This document shows, piece after piece, positions 1 through 9,324 of a stretch of DNA of 64,000 nt. Position 1 is the first letter of the stretch; each line of letters opens with the position of its first letter. A model generated the notes under the pieces. The model worked only from the letters and a program-made list of their open reading frames with translations, was not told where the DNA came from and did not search any database. Source of the DNA: Candidatus Roseilinea sp. (GTDB taxonomy: Bacteria; Chloroflexota; Anaerolineae; J036; Brachytrichaceae); contig BPHV01000002.1 in the NCBI GenBank assembly GCA_026003755.1, positions 124,001-188,000 of the forward strand, in the 5' to 3' direction. The translations under genes were made by a program, and so were the position numbers.

Positions 1-48
1 TTTGAGGGCAGCCAGTCCTGCGGCGGATGCAAGTAGATCGGTGTCCAT
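1..48 (-). CDS. Start of next CIS operon gene (partial)
   Basis: An ATG on the minus strand at 46-48 opens a frame that stays open to the window edge (16 codons, beginning MDTDLLASAAGL). It starts 2 nt after the stop codon of the tail protein gene, so it is almost certainly the next cistron of the contractile injection operon. In related clusters this position holds further baseplate, fibre or ATPase genes, but too little is visible to choose. Confidence 0.5.
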   Translation of the reverse strand, partial: MDTDLLASAAGLAALK

Positions 49-50
49 GC

Positions 51-1184
51 TTAGGCTTCATCCTCCACGGCAATTTGCAAGTCGCAGCGTGTATGCGCCG
101 GCTTTTCCATCTCGATGATTTCCTCAATCACCTGCCGCCGGCGCGCTTCTTCGCGCTCGACCTCGTCAGGCGTCAGATCAGGCCGGGTACGCATGAGCGG
201 GGGCAAGCGCACCCGCACCGAGAACGTATGCGGAATATTGCGCGTGCCCAGCGCCACGCCCGGCCCCAAATAAGCAGTTGGCCCCATCACAAAGTTGCTG
301 GCCCGATGCTCAACGATTTGAATCGCGTCGCTATCTGGGTCCAAGCCGGTGTAGAGCGCCAACATGTCACGCAGGCCACGCGGCGTACCGCGCCAGCGAT
401 AGAGCGACACCAGCGCCTGCACCAGCCGACGTTGGCGATCCTCAGGCCAGCGTTCGTCCATCGCCCAATCTGCCCACGCAGCCAGCCAGGGCAACAACCT
501 GGCCGGGGTCATGCGCGGGTCGAAGTAATAGTGGAGATGGGTGATTTGCTGCTCGATGGGCGCCCAGAAACTTTCAAATAACATCAACAGTCGGCTCATC
601 AACTCGTCCGACTCGTAGATGCCGGGAAGGTGCTTGAGATAACGCGCTTTGAGCGGCACATCCACAGTAAGCCCTTGCGAGTGCGTCAGCAGGGTTTGGT
701 TGAGCTGAGCGCGGACTTCGGCCACGCAATCCAAGGCGTATTTCAACGATGGGGCTGTGGCCCGGTCGCCCATGTCAAGCTCTGGCACCGGCGCGATGAG
801 GTGCGCCAGATCATGGGCAACGACGGCGACGATCTCAACTTCAAGCCGGATGGCGCCAGGCACGCCGATCTGCCATATCAGCGTTTGGCCGGGGCAGGCT
901 TCGGCGCCAAAGGAGGTGCTCGTCGGCGTAGACAAGCGGGTTGGGGCATGGAAACGCTCCACGCGCAGGCCCGGCGGCGTCGTCACCCGCAGCTCCACTC
1001 CGCTCGCGGCGCCGTCCAGCACATCGAGCCGAACGAACAGCGTCACCGGCTCGCCGGGATAACGCCACAGCGCATCCGCCGTGAGCGAGAGCTGCAATGG
1101 GCGCTGGGCGAGATCACGCAGGCTGTCGGCGCGCGCGCGCCGCACGACCTTGAGCAACTGAGGAGGCGAAATGGGAGAGCTCAT
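51..1184 (-). CDS. CIS baseplate protein, phage tail protein I / TIGR02242-like
   Basis: Predicted structural baseplate component, 377 aa. The middle third (about residues 180-300) contains YLKHLPGIYE, an LPWLAAW block and a WRGTPRGL block, the signature of the phage tail protein family related to P2 gpI that sits next to baseplate J in contractile systems. The N-terminal 170 residues look like a beta-rich attachment domain and the C-terminus is acidic. The start is supported by GGAGGTG seven bases before the ATG. It lies 14 nt downstream of the baseplate J gene and is probably translated from the same mRNA. By analogy with PVC/Afp it would form part of the wedge joining spike and sheath. Function is inferred from family and position. 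Confidence 0.82.
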   Translation of the reverse strand: MSSPISPPQLLKVVRRARADSLRDLAQRPLQLSLTADALWRYPGEPVTLFVRLDVLDGAASGVELRVTTPPGLRVERFHAPTRLSTPTSTSFGAEACPGQTLIWQIGVPGAIRLEVEIVAVVAHDLAHLIAPVPELDMGDRATAPSLKYALDCVAEVRAQLNQTLLTHSQGLTVDVPLKARYLKHLPGIYESDELMSRLLMLFESFWAPIEQQITHLHYYFDPRMTPARLLPWLAAWADWAMDERWPEDRQRRLVQALVSLYRWRGTPRGLRDMLALYTGLDPDSDAIQIVEHRASNFVMGPTAYLGPGVALGTRNIPHTFSVRVRLPPLMRTRPDLTPDEVEREEARRRQVIEEIIEMEKPAHTRCDLQIAVEDEA

Positions 1185-1198
1185 GCTTCACCTCCGCG

Positions 1199-3337
1199 CT
1201 ACAGCGCCGTCACCACCACCTCATGCTCCAACGAGCACAGCACGCCATCGGGCGGAGTTTCGATCACCCGCCGATCATCCAGCGTCACGTCATCCGCCGG
1301 CGCACGAGCGTCTTCGGCGCTGGGCGTGAGCAGCCGGCTGCCCAGCTTGATGTCGCGCACATGCTTGACGCCGGGAGTCTGCTGCACCAGACTGTAAAGA
1401 TCAGATACGTAGAGATGTCGTCCGAACGGCCAGCCCTGCAGCGGCGCGCGCGCCGTGGTCGTGGGCTGGCCATCACCATCCGCCGCTGGTGAGGCTCCAT
1501 CCGCCCCGTTGGGCGGCCAGTGGATCGCCAACGGGGTGATGAAGCGGCGTAGCGCCTCGGCCACGCGCTGCTGCACCACTTCGGGCCGGCTGTACTCGTT
1601 CACCACGATCTCGGCGCGCACTTTCACGCCCAGATACGCCGGCTCGCGCAGGCGCAACGTGGCCGTAAGCAATCGCCGCTCGTCCAAATACGCTTCGATG
1701 ATTTTGCGCAACGCCGGGTCAAGCTGGAGGCGAGACAGATCGCCGGCTTGAACCGCATCGAGCGCAGCCGGGATGACCAGCAATTCGACCACGCCGGGGG
1801 GCAGTGGCCTGCCGTCCGCCGGCGCGCCCGTGTTGCACTTCACCCGCCCCACCTGCCGGCTGGCGGCCAGCGCCAGATGTTCGTAGTCCTCCGCAGTCAC
1901 GGCGCGTTGCTGGGCGCGCAATTCGCGGCGCGCGCGCATGCGGGCCTCGTCCAGCGTTTCCTGGTCGCGCCCGCCCGTGGCCCGCACCATGTTGGTCACC
2001 CGGTCAACGTAGGGAATGGGGGATTTGAGCACTTGCAACTTGTCGGGGGGCAGGTTGCCGGCCACGCCGCCGCCATAGCGATATTGGCTCATGCGAATCA
2101 CGCGGCCGGCTTCGGGCACGCGGCCATACTGGCGCATGCTGCCATCGGGCTGGCGCAGGCACGGGCCAAAATGCACTTCGCCGGTGGCGGTGTCGAGGGT
2201 GACGTGGCGATCATGCCGGCCCGATTCGGAAAAGTCGGCTACCGTCTGCCAGGGCACGAAGACCAGTTCGCCATCAATCATCTCTTCGACTTCCACGCGC
2301 TCGTCGTCGCGCAGGGCCAACACCGGCGCGTGGCGCAGCTTGAACGACTGGCCGGCTTCGCCGTTGCTGATGCCCAGCGTCTCGTGGCGCACCGCCACCG
2401 CGTGCGTGGCGCGCGTGGTGGCGCCCAGCGCGAAGGCCTGCACGCCGGTGATGCGCGGCGACTCGCGATACATGCCCTGTTCGGGCCGGCGCTGTTCCAC
2501 CCGGCAGCGCAGCCAATAGCCGCGCCGGCCGTGCACGTCATCGGGCTGCAAATCGAGCGGTAGATAGAGCACCAGGCTGCCCTGCGCGTTGTTCAGACCG
2601 CCGGTGGTATCGCGCTCGCCCAGGCGCGTGCTGAGCGGCAGTTCTTCCCACACGCCGTTGCCGCGCGACACTTCCCACACCCAGGGCGGGTCCTCGCGGC
2701 GGATGCCGGCGGCCTGGGTTTCCTCGCAGGTGAACGCCAATTGCAGGATGTAGCCGCTCAGGTCAACTTGGTCATCGAAGCCCAGGTAGAACGTGTCGCC
2801 GGGCTGGGGACGCGGCCGGCCAAAAGCGTAGAACGGCTCCACGCCCAGGCGCGGCAGGAAGTTCTTGTTGAAGTCGTCGCCGGCGGCGCTGTCGGCGGCT
2901 TCGCGGCGCAGTTGCGTCAGGCGGGGCGGCGCAATCAGCAAGCGCGCGTCGGTGGTGAAGATGATCTCCGGCTCGTCCTCGGTTTGGCGGGTGGCCACTT
3001 CGGTGCCGGCCGGCACCAGCACACTGGTGTCGTCTTCGGGCGCGATGGGCAGCGGGACGGACGTGCGAAAGGTGAGTTCCACGCGCGCGCTGGCGGCCGG
3101 CTGCAAGCGCACCCCCAGAAAATCCAGAAAGCGAATGTAGTTCTTGTCCGGCACCTGGTTCAGCCGATAGACGATCAGCTCGGTCATCCAGGCGAACAGC
3201 TCGATGAGGGTGATGCCGGGGTCGCTCAGGTTGTAGTCGGTCCAGTCCGGGCAATAGCGGATGATGCGCCGGCGGGCCTCATCCACCAGGTCCTTCTGGA
3301 ATCGCAGATCGTCGAGAATGGGTTCAGGCAGCGGCAT
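1199..3337 (-). CDS. CIS baseplate J-like wedge protein
   Basis: Large (712 aa) baseplate wedge protein corresponding to Pvc11/Afp11 and phage baseplate J. The N-terminus contains the conserved block DYNLSDPGITLIELFAW followed by TELIVYRLNQVPDKNY. The second half (about residues 440-560) carries the gpJ-like core with GGGVAGNLP, a DEARMRARRELR helix and TAEDYEHLA. Length is usual for CIS members and longer than P2 gpJ. The gene begins 3 nt after the gp25 stop codon, so the two are likely translationally coupled. It would assemble around the spike and trigger sheath contraction. No frameshift or missing segment is seen. Confidence 0.9.
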   Translation of the reverse strand: MPLPEPILDDLRFQKDLVDEARRRIIRYCPDWTDYNLSDPGITLIELFAWMTELIVYRLNQVPDKNYIRFLDFLGVRLQPAASARVELTFRTSVPLPIAPEDDTSVLVPAGTEVATRQTEDEPEIIFTTDARLLIAPPRLTQLRREAADSAAGDDFNKNFLPRLGVEPFYAFGRPRPQPGDTFYLGFDDQVDLSGYILQLAFTCEETQAAGIRREDPPWVWEVSRGNGVWEELPLSTRLGERDTTGGLNNAQGSLVLYLPLDLQPDDVHGRRGYWLRCRVEQRRPEQGMYRESPRITGVQAFALGATTRATHAVAVRHETLGISNGEAGQSFKLRHAPVLALRDDERVEVEEMIDGELVFVPWQTVADFSESGRHDRHVTLDTATGEVHFGPCLRQPDGSMRQYGRVPEAGRVIRMSQYRYGGGVAGNLPPDKLQVLKSPIPYVDRVTNMVRATGGRDQETLDEARMRARRELRAQQRAVTAEDYEHLALAASRQVGRVKCNTGAPADGRPLPPGVVELLVIPAALDAVQAGDLSRLQLDPALRKIIEAYLDERRLLTATLRLREPAYLGVKVRAEIVVNEYSRPEVVQQRVAEALRRFITPLAIHWPPNGADGASPAADGDGQPTTTARAPLQGWPFGRHLYVSDLYSLVQQTPGVKHVRDIKLGSRLLTPSAEDARAPADDVTLDDRRVIETPPDGVLCSLEHEVVVTAL

Positions 3338-3340
3338 AGC

Positions 3341-3751
3341 TCAGGTTTCGTCGGAGATGTAGAACGGATAGACGATGCTGCGCGGGTCGTGGGTGGCTTT
3401 GATCTCGTAGTCAATCTCGACCAGCATGCCGCCGTCGCGCTGTGGGTCGCGGTAAGCGACCACCGAGCGCACCTCGATGCGCGGCTCCCACATCTCCAGC
3501 GCCTCGCGCACATACTCCACCATCAGGCTCTGGGTGACGGCTTCGTTGGGGCTGAAGAGTAGCTCCCAGGCCCGACACCCGAAGGTGGGGCGCATCACGC
3601 GCTCACCCGGCACGGTGCCCAGGATGATGCGGATGGCCTGTTCAATGTCGGCCGGGCCGGAGGCCAGGGCCAGCTCGCCGCGCGCGTTGAACTGCAACGG
3701 GAACGCCAGCCCCTGGCCGATGAATTCGCGGTCGCGGACGGTGGGATCCAT
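3341..3751 (-). CDS. CIS gp25-like baseplate wedge (GPW_gp25 family)
   Basis: A 136-aa protein matching the gp25/lysozyme-like baseplate family (Pvc9/Afp9). It has the usual pattern: DIEQAIRIILGTVPGERVMRP near residue 45, FGCRAWELLFSPN just after, and a C-terminal strand region ending in the polypeptide that contacts the sheath initiator. GPW_gp25 proteins connect baseplate wedge to sheath. AGGAGG precedes the ATG by eight bases. It lies between the PAAR-like tip and baseplate J genes, which is the standard CIS order. Confidence 0.9.
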   Translation of the reverse strand: MDPTVRDREFIGQGLAFPLQFNARGELALASGPADIEQAIRIILGTVPGERVMRPTFGCRAWELLFSPNEAVTQSLMVEYVREALEMWEPRIEVRSVVAYRDPQRDGGMLVEIDYEIKATHDPRSIVYPFYISDET

Positions 3752-3771
3752 ATCGGTCGTCCTCCTTCAAG

Positions 3772-4131
3772 TCACATCGCGCGCACGCGCGTCTGCGCCG
3801 GCGAGGCGACGATCAACGGCGGACCGGTGGGCACCGGCCCGCTGGCGATCGCCGGGCCGGTCATGCTGGACTGGCACAGCAGCGGCTGGCCCATGGACCT
3901 GACGCGCGTGGTCAGGGTGGGCGGCAGAAAGGTGGCCGAGACGCACGGGTTCGGCACCGGCCCGCCCGGCGTAGCCACTTGAAACGGGCAGCCGGCCACC
4001 AGATACGGCACGGACGGCATCGGTACGGGTTGCCCCATCACCTTCACGCGCGGGTTGGGCGCGCTCGGCGAAGCCTTTCCGCCGTGCCCGCATGTCACCT
4101 GCGACGCCATCGTCAGCAAAAATCCCGGCAT
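3772..4131 (-). CDS. PAAR-like spike tip protein
   Basis: A 119-aa Pro/Gly-rich protein built like the PAAR-type tip of contractile systems (Pvc10/Afp10). It contains MASQVTCGHGGKA, a repeated VKVMGQPV / VRSMGQPLL motif and QTRVRAM at the end. Cys and His residues are placed to bind a metal at the point, as in PAAR proteins. The AGGAGCG before the ATG supports this start. It sits directly downstream of the VgrG-like spike gene, whose tip it should cap. The assignment rests on the motif pattern and on context. Confidence 0.82.
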   Translation of the reverse strand: MPGFLLTMASQVTCGHGGKASPSAPNPRVKVMGQPVPMPSVPYLVAGCPFQVATPGGPVPNPCVSATFLPPTLTTRVRSMGQPLLCQSSMTGPAIASGPVPTGPPLIVASPAQTRVRAM

Positions 4132-4152
4132 CGGTATCGCTCCTGGGTGGCT

Positions 4153-5964
4153 TTACATGACTTCCAGCGCGCCGTTGTTGACGTTCACCGTCGGGCCGGC
4201 CATGGCAATTTGCGCGCCGCCGCCGTTCTTGACGTTGACCGCAGCCGTGCCTTCCAACTGCATTTGCGCGTTCGCTTTCATCTGGATCGTGGCGTTGGCC
4301 GTCACCTTGAAGTTGAGACAGCTCACCTCCACATCCTGCGAGGCGCTCTTGATTTCAACCTTGCCTTTGGCGTCTATCACGCAGGTACCGTTCACGGTCA
4401 ACTTGATCGCGCCGGGCGGCGTGGCGTCAATCACGATGGAGTTGGCCTGCGTCTTGTCCACCAGGGTGATCTTCTCGGCGTTGGGGGTGTCGTCGAAAAT
4501 GAGCTGGCTGCCGGACGCAGTCTTGAAGATGCGTTGGCTGACTTTGCCGCCCATCACCACTGCCGAGCTGGGCTTGGGCGGCCGGTCCGCGTTATTCCAC
4601 AGCGCCCCAAGCACGTAGGGATAGTTGACATCGCCGTGCTCAAAGGCCACCAGCACTTCATCGTTGACTTCGGGGATGGCGTAGAAGCCGCGCATGGCGC
4701 CGGCCATCGGCGCTGCCACGCGACACCAGTGGCTCTCAATCGGCGGCGTGGGACCCAAATGCGGCAGCCGAACCTTGACCCGGCCCAGGCCGAGCGGATC
4801 GTTGTTGTTGGTGACCACCCCGATCACCACGCCGTTCACGCGGTCGTTGGCGGCGGATGGGCTATTAAGCAAAGCCAGCAACGCGCCTGGCTCGCGTCCC
4901 TCCACGTGAAAAGTGGTGGTGTAACCGTTGTCGTCGTACACATGCGTGGCCGAAGTGATGAGATATGGCCCGCTGAATTTGGCGCCCACGCCGGTGATGA
5001 CGGCGGTCACGCCGGGCTTCACGGCCGGATTGCCCAAGCACACCCCATCGGCTTGCACCAGCGCATCTTGAATCTTGCCGGCCACGCCGGTCGCCCGAGC
5101 CGCAGCCTCGGCAGGATTTGCCATCGGCTCGTCCACCACCACGGCTTGGGCCAATGGCTTGAAGCCCGCGCGAGCCGCCGTTTTGTCCGCCAGCATGGCC
5201 GCGCCACCGGAAGCGTTCGGCGGCACGCCGAACAGGCCGGTGATGTTCGTCTTGGTCTTGGGGTCCCACCCTTGCACGGCCACCCGGTTGACCTGTTCGG
5301 CCGAGCTGAGGCGCGGCGAGAAGCTGGATAAATCCTCTTTCCATTTCAGTGTGACGGTGCCGCGCGGCGCGCCGCCGGGTTTGACCATCAGCACGCCCAG
5401 CTCGTTGACGAACACATCGCAGCCCAGCCGGCCGGCCCGCTCGCGGATGAACTCCATGTCGGTCTGGTTGTGGCGCAGGACGTACTCGTGCACGATGGAC
5501 GCGGGAATCGTCACCTGCGCCGTCAGGCCGGCTTCGCTTGCTACCGTCTGGATGATGGCGCTGTCGGTCATCATCTGATACGCTGCCGTCTTGCGTCCGC
5601 GATGCAGGCGGTGCGAGCGGTCGTAACCGCGCACTACCAACAACGCCGATCCATCATTCTGGAACTGCGCCTCGACGGCGGTGATCTCGCCGGTGATCAG
5701 CGGTTGGGGAACGGACGGCGTGGGCGGCAGGTTGTCGGCCGGCTGGCGCGAGGCAGCGATGCTCACCGACGCGCCGACGGTGAACATCGGCGCGTCAATC
5801 CACTTGAACATCCCCAGCGGCGCCTCCGTCTCGGCGATGTGAATCTCGAACATGGACGGCATGTGCAGGCTGGTGTCCACCACCACCCGCACCACGTCGT
5901 AGATCAGCGGCGCGGTCAGCGGTGTGCCGTTGATCGTGATGGTGAAGCGGTCGAATCCAAGCAT
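4153..5964 (-). CDS. VgrG-like CIS spike protein (Pvc8 type)
   Basis: Trimeric spike/hub protein of 603 aa. An N-terminal gp27-like hub (about residues 1-330) is followed by a gp5-type OB fold (NNNDPLGLGRVKVRLP, then EVNDEVLVAFEHGD and PYVLGALWN) and a repetitive beta-helical C-terminus of alternating hydrophobic residues, ending near GGAQIAMAGPTVNVNNG. In contractile systems this forms the puncturing needle at the end of the tube. I use the ATG at 5964 because AAGGA lies seven bases upstream; a TTG seven codons earlier (5985) is in frame but has no better ribosome site. No lysozyme domain is present. Confidence 0.9.
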   Translation of the reverse strand: MLGFDRFTITINGTPLTAPLIYDVVRVVVDTSLHMPSMFEIHIAETEAPLGMFKWIDAPMFTVGASVSIAASRQPADNLPPTPSVPQPLITGEITAVEAQFQNDGSALLVVRGYDRSHRLHRGRKTAAYQMMTDSAIIQTVASEAGLTAQVTIPASIVHEYVLRHNQTDMEFIRERAGRLGCDVFVNELGVLMVKPGGAPRGTVTLKWKEDLSSFSPRLSSAEQVNRVAVQGWDPKTKTNITGLFGVPPNASGGAAMLADKTAARAGFKPLAQAVVVDEPMANPAEAAARATGVAGKIQDALVQADGVCLGNPAVKPGVTAVITGVGAKFSGPYLITSATHVYDDNGYTTTFHVEGREPGALLALLNSPSAANDRVNGVVIGVVTNNNDPLGLGRVKVRLPHLGPTPPIESHWCRVAAPMAGAMRGFYAIPEVNDEVLVAFEHGDVNYPYVLGALWNNADRPPKPSSAVVMGGKVSQRIFKTASGSQLIFDDTPNAEKITLVDKTQANSIVIDATPPGAIKLTVNGTCVIDAKGKVEIKSASQDVEVSCLNFKVTANATIQMKANAQMQLEGTAAVNVKNGGGAQIAMAGPTVNVNNGALEVM

Positions 5965-6007
5965 GGCGCTTTCCTTGCCGGCCAACGTTTGCCCGGCGGC
6001 TTGCCGT

Positions 6008-6778
6008 TTACAGTCCCGGCGGCGGCAACGGGGTCAGTTTCAACACTTGCCCCGGCTTCAAATTGCGCGGGTCGAGCAGGCCATTGGCCTCGGCGATGTG
6101 CCGCCAATGCGAAGGATCGCCGTAGGCCTGATAGGCGATCCAATCAAGCGTTTGCCCCTCGGTCACGACCCACATCTGGCGCGCTTCGGAGCGTGAGGTG
6201 GGGTTTTGGAACGGCAACATGCTGGAGACCGCCACCAGTTCGATCTCGGCCTCGGCGCGCACCGGCGTGCCGTCCGGCAAGAACAGGCTGAACGTCAGGT
6301 CCACCGAGGGGATGTAGCCGGTGAACGACATCGTCAGCGAAGCCGAAAACATGCCCCAGATGAACTTCACCAGCGACGGGCGTTCCTCGCCGGAGACTTT
6401 GGTCGCCGGGTTGATGACGGTCAGCGCCACCAGCAGATCGGTGTAATGGCGCACATCCATGTGCCCCACCTCGGAGGTGTCGAAGAAAAGGGTCATCTTC
6501 AAGCGCGGCGCTTCACCGTGTTTGAAGTAGGACTTGGGCACATTGCGCTTGGCCAGGGTGGGCGCATTGTTGCCCGCTTCCTCGCTGCTGTCGCTCCAAC
6601 GCGTGCCTTTGCTGAAGCGAATTTCGCTGGGGTTGAATTGGCACGGAATGGTAATGAAGGGAGGATCCACGCTGACGATCATGGCCTTGACCGGCACATA
6701 GCCGGCTTGCATCATGTTCTTCATGCGCTCGCTGTTGGTATTCACGTTCAGCGCGCGTTCGGCAGAACTGGTTCCCAT
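6008..6778 (-). CDS. CIS tube-initiator-like protein with C-terminal LysM
   Basis: A 256-aa protein of the CIS tube/LysM family (Pvc7/Afp7). Residues about 25-190 form the tube-related domain (IPCQFNPSEIRFSKG, then LKMTLFFDTSEVG). Residues about 205-250 are a LysM module (VVTEGQTLDWIAYQAYGD and LDPRNLKPGQVLKL). In related particles this protein joins the tube to the spike hub, which agrees with its place directly upstream of the VgrG-like gene. AGGAG lies seven bases before the ATG at 6778. Three further Met codons occur at residues 19-23 but lack such a site. Confidence 0.88.
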   Translation of the reverse strand: MGTSSAERALNVNTNSERMKNMMQAGYVPVKAMIVSVDPPFITIPCQFNPSEIRFSKGTRWSDSSEEAGNNAPTLAKRNVPKSYFKHGEAPRLKMTLFFDTSEVGHMDVRHYTDLLVALTVINPATKVSGEERPSLVKFIWGMFSASLTMSFTGYIPSVDLTFSLFLPDGTPVRAEAEIELVAVSSMLPFQNPTSRSEARQMWVVTEGQTLDWIAYQAYGDPSHWRHIAEANGLLDPRNLKPGQVLKLTPLPPPGL

Positions 6779-6844
6779 GATGAACTCCTTTTGCTTTTCT
6801 CGTTCGCACCTTGTGTTTTGTCACACTGCGCAGGCTGGGATGCG

Positions 6845-9304
6845 TCAAAAACCACGCATGCGTTCCCTTTCCACCGCTAACATGCGCTTGAGAATGGGAT
6901 ACACCTGGCGCGCCAGCGACCACAAATCGGGCGGGCGCGCCACGACGATGGGCTGGGCGCGAGTCGGCCGGGGCCGCGGCGAACCAACGGCTACCTCACC
7001 GGCGGTAGTCGCGCGTTGTATGCGCGGCGCAGCAGCAGGCCGTGCCAGCGGTAGCCGCGCCGTCGTAACTGCCGACGCTTCGGGCGAGGCAGGCGCTTTG
7101 GCCTGCGGCTTGCCACGCACCGATACCGCCGATGGCGCTGGCGAGGCCGAGCGCGTCGCTACTGTGAGGAGCGTGGCCGTGCGCCGCGCCACGCGCAATG
7201 CGCCAACCGCCGCCGCAAGGGGCAGCGGGTGATCTGCGACCGGAGCGCGGTCCCCCTCCGTTCTCACCATAACCACCGGCGACTGCAAACTCCCCTTTGC
7301 GGGTGGCGACTCGACCGCAGCCAAACGCGCGAGCGTATGTCGCGCCTGAGGAGATGAAGGGCTTGGGCGGTTCCCCTCGGCCACTGCTTCGTCCACGGCA
7401 ACGTCTGGCGTGCGCTGCGGGCGCAGGGCCAGGCGTTGTAGCGGTGACCTGGGCATCGGCGCGCTGCTCCGCGGTGGCGTGACCTTCTCCGCCCCGATCA
7501 CGCGAAACGCTGCTTCGGCAAGAGCAGCTTGTCGTGACGCTTGGCCCGTTGCCTCTGCGGCGGTAGGCGTCGCCGACGCATCCGCCGTTCGGTCCGCTAC
7601 CGCGACGCGGAAAGCGACAGGCGCACGCCGCATCGAAATACTGGCTTGGGGCAACGCGGCTGCACGACGTGCCACCCGTCCAGGCCCAATCACCGGCCGC
7701 GCCGGCTTCGCTGAGCGCATGACGTTGAGCGGCAGACGAGCGCTGGTCGTCGCGCGTGACGTGACGCGCTCGGCCAGCACGGCCAGCACGCGCGCCGGCG
7801 CATCGGTGGCGTTGGGGGCGTCCTGATCGCGCGCCGGCACGTCCATGGTCGGTTCTGTCTTTGCGGGCTTGCCCTGAACCGTGGAGGGGCTCATTCGCGG
7901 CGAAGGGACCGCAGCGTGAGGGACGACGGCGGGTGGAACAGGCTCGACCTGCGGCGCGCCGGGCGCTCGGCGCACGGATGCCGGCTCCGCTTGGAGATTG
8001 GACGATGGTTGAACGCGGCGCGGCGCCTCTGCATCATCACTTCTCCGCGCTGGGACGTCAGTTGTAGGTGAGGGGGTGGGTGCGGGATGCGCAGCCTGCG
8101 ATTCGGGTGTGAGGCGCTCGGCCGCCATCGGGCGCGGGCGTTGTTGGTTCGTCGTGCGTTGAAGCAAGGAGGGGGGAGATGACGGCGCAACGTAGCGAGG
8201 CGGCGTTTCAGGGGGAGCAGCCAGTGGGGGAAGCGCAGCCGCGGCCGGTAGATCAGGCGGTGGGGTAACGGCAACGTCGGGCGGATCGTCAAGCGTAGGT
8301 CTGGTGTGCCCCGTCGGTGATGGGCGCGGGTCTGGCGCAGCAGAGCGCGCGGCCTGGCGCTGCAACTGCGCGGCACGCGCCTGGCGCAGGCGCTGCAAAA
8401 CTCGACGCGGCGTCGCCTCTTCTCCTTCCTCTGGGCCGGAGTCAATCGGGGGATCGGGCGGCGGAGATGTCTGTGTCGGTCGCTGGAGCGCCGCGGCGGG
8501 ACGGGCCGGGGCATCGGCAGCACGCTGCATCGGCGGTGCCTCGGCAGGATCGGTGGGGATGGCGGCGCGCTGTGCTCGGCGCTCAGGTGAGACGGCGGGC
8601 GGCGCTTCTGAAGATGTCTCCGTCGCCGCATGGCGAGTTGCGTTGGCAGCGCGCTGTTCGTTCTGCGCCGCCAACGCCAGGGGATCAATCTCCTCCACCC
8701 GCGAATAGCGCCGAATGCGCTGTGGGGAGGGGGCAGGCGCGGCGAGCGATGAGGGAGAGGGCGAGGCCACAGCCCCAGGTATGGGCCGAGAAGACGCTGA
8801 CGGCGCGGCGGGGAGCGACGATGCAGAAGATCGGCGGAAGCCGAGCGGGGGCAAATCGGCGGTAGGGCGAGCCGGCAGGTCATCATCGTGCTGCCGACCG
8901 GTGGCATACAAGGCCGGCGGCGGCCACATGGTGGATGGCGCGCCTGCAGTCGGCGATGCTTCTGCCGACGGCAGCCCCGCCAGGGGCATGTCGAGCGCCG
9001 GCCAGTCCGCGCCTCCCTCGCGCGCCAAGCTGCGGCGCATCGGCGTGGGTGTGGTGCGCTCGCTCACTCCGGCGACGAAGCGATCCACCATGGCGGGGGA
9101 GAGTGCGCTCGCGCGGCGCAACCACGTTGGCGCCGTTTCCGCCCGGCGCCGGGCCCGCGCCGCTGTGCGCAGCAAGGACCGGCGATGCCGTAGCGCCATG
9201 AACGACGCCGCGCCGCGCGCACGAACGGCGATCAGCCGACGCACCCACGCCTCGGTTCGGGCCAGGGGCCGCAAGGTCAATGCAGCGGCTGAGTGTTTGT
9301 TCAT
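6845..9304 (-). CDS. Large Pro/Ala/Arg-rich disordered CIS operon protein
   Basis: An 819-aa protein dominated by Pro, Ala, Arg, Ser and Thr with no recognisable globular fold. It has short basic N-terminal helices (about residues 1-60), then hundreds of residues of PAPP/TPSPP-type low complexity. It ends in an ordered helix, DLWSLARQVYPILKRML followed by AVERERM, which resembles the end of the 63-aa protein encoded at 9848-10039. The ATG at 9304 is preceded by GAGGATG; a GTG at 9322 is also in frame. It lies between the second tube and the LysM protein. Candidates are a non-canonical tape measure, a lumen or baseplate scaffold, or a cargo carrier. None can be shown from sequence. Confidence 0.7.
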   Translation of the reverse strand: MNKHSAAALTLRPLARTEAWVRRLIAVRARGAASFMALRHRRSLLRTAARARRRAETAPTWLRRASALSPAMVDRFVAGVSERTTPTPMRRSLAREGGADWPALDMPLAGLPSAEASPTAGAPSTMWPPPALYATGRQHDDDLPARPTADLPPLGFRRSSASSLPAAPSASSRPIPGAVASPSPSSLAAPAPSPQRIRRYSRVEEIDPLALAAQNEQRAANATRHAATETSSEAPPAVSPERRAQRAAIPTDPAEAPPMQRAADAPARPAAALQRPTQTSPPPDPPIDSGPEEGEEATPRRVLQRLRQARAAQLQRQAARSAAPDPRPSPTGHTRPTLDDPPDVAVTPPPDLPAAAALPPLAAPPETPPRYVAPSSPPSLLQRTTNQQRPRPMAAERLTPESQAAHPAPTPSPTTDVPARRSDDAEAPRRVQPSSNLQAEPASVRRAPGAPQVEPVPPAVVPHAAVPSPRMSPSTVQGKPAKTEPTMDVPARDQDAPNATDAPARVLAVLAERVTSRATTSARLPLNVMRSAKPARPVIGPGRVARRAAALPQASISMRRAPVAFRVAVADRTADASATPTAAEATGQASRQAALAEAAFRVIGAEKVTPPRSSAPMPRSPLQRLALRPQRTPDVAVDEAVAEGNRPSPSSPQARHTLARLAAVESPPAKGSLQSPVVMVRTEGDRAPVADHPLPLAAAVGALRVARRTATLLTVATRSASPAPSAVSVRGKPQAKAPASPEASAVTTARLPLARPAAAPRIQRATTAGEVAVGSPRPRPTRAQPIVVARPPDLWSLARQVYPILKRMLAVERERMRGF

Positions 9305-9324
9305 GGCATCCTCATTCCCCACCT

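Noticed and set aside
7410-8865. Plus-strand open frames of 130-180 codons opposite the 819-aa CIS gene
   Set aside because: They are antisense to a GC-rich low-complexity gene, have no ribosome sites and show no family pattern. The minus-strand frame is continuous and ends in an ordered helix.
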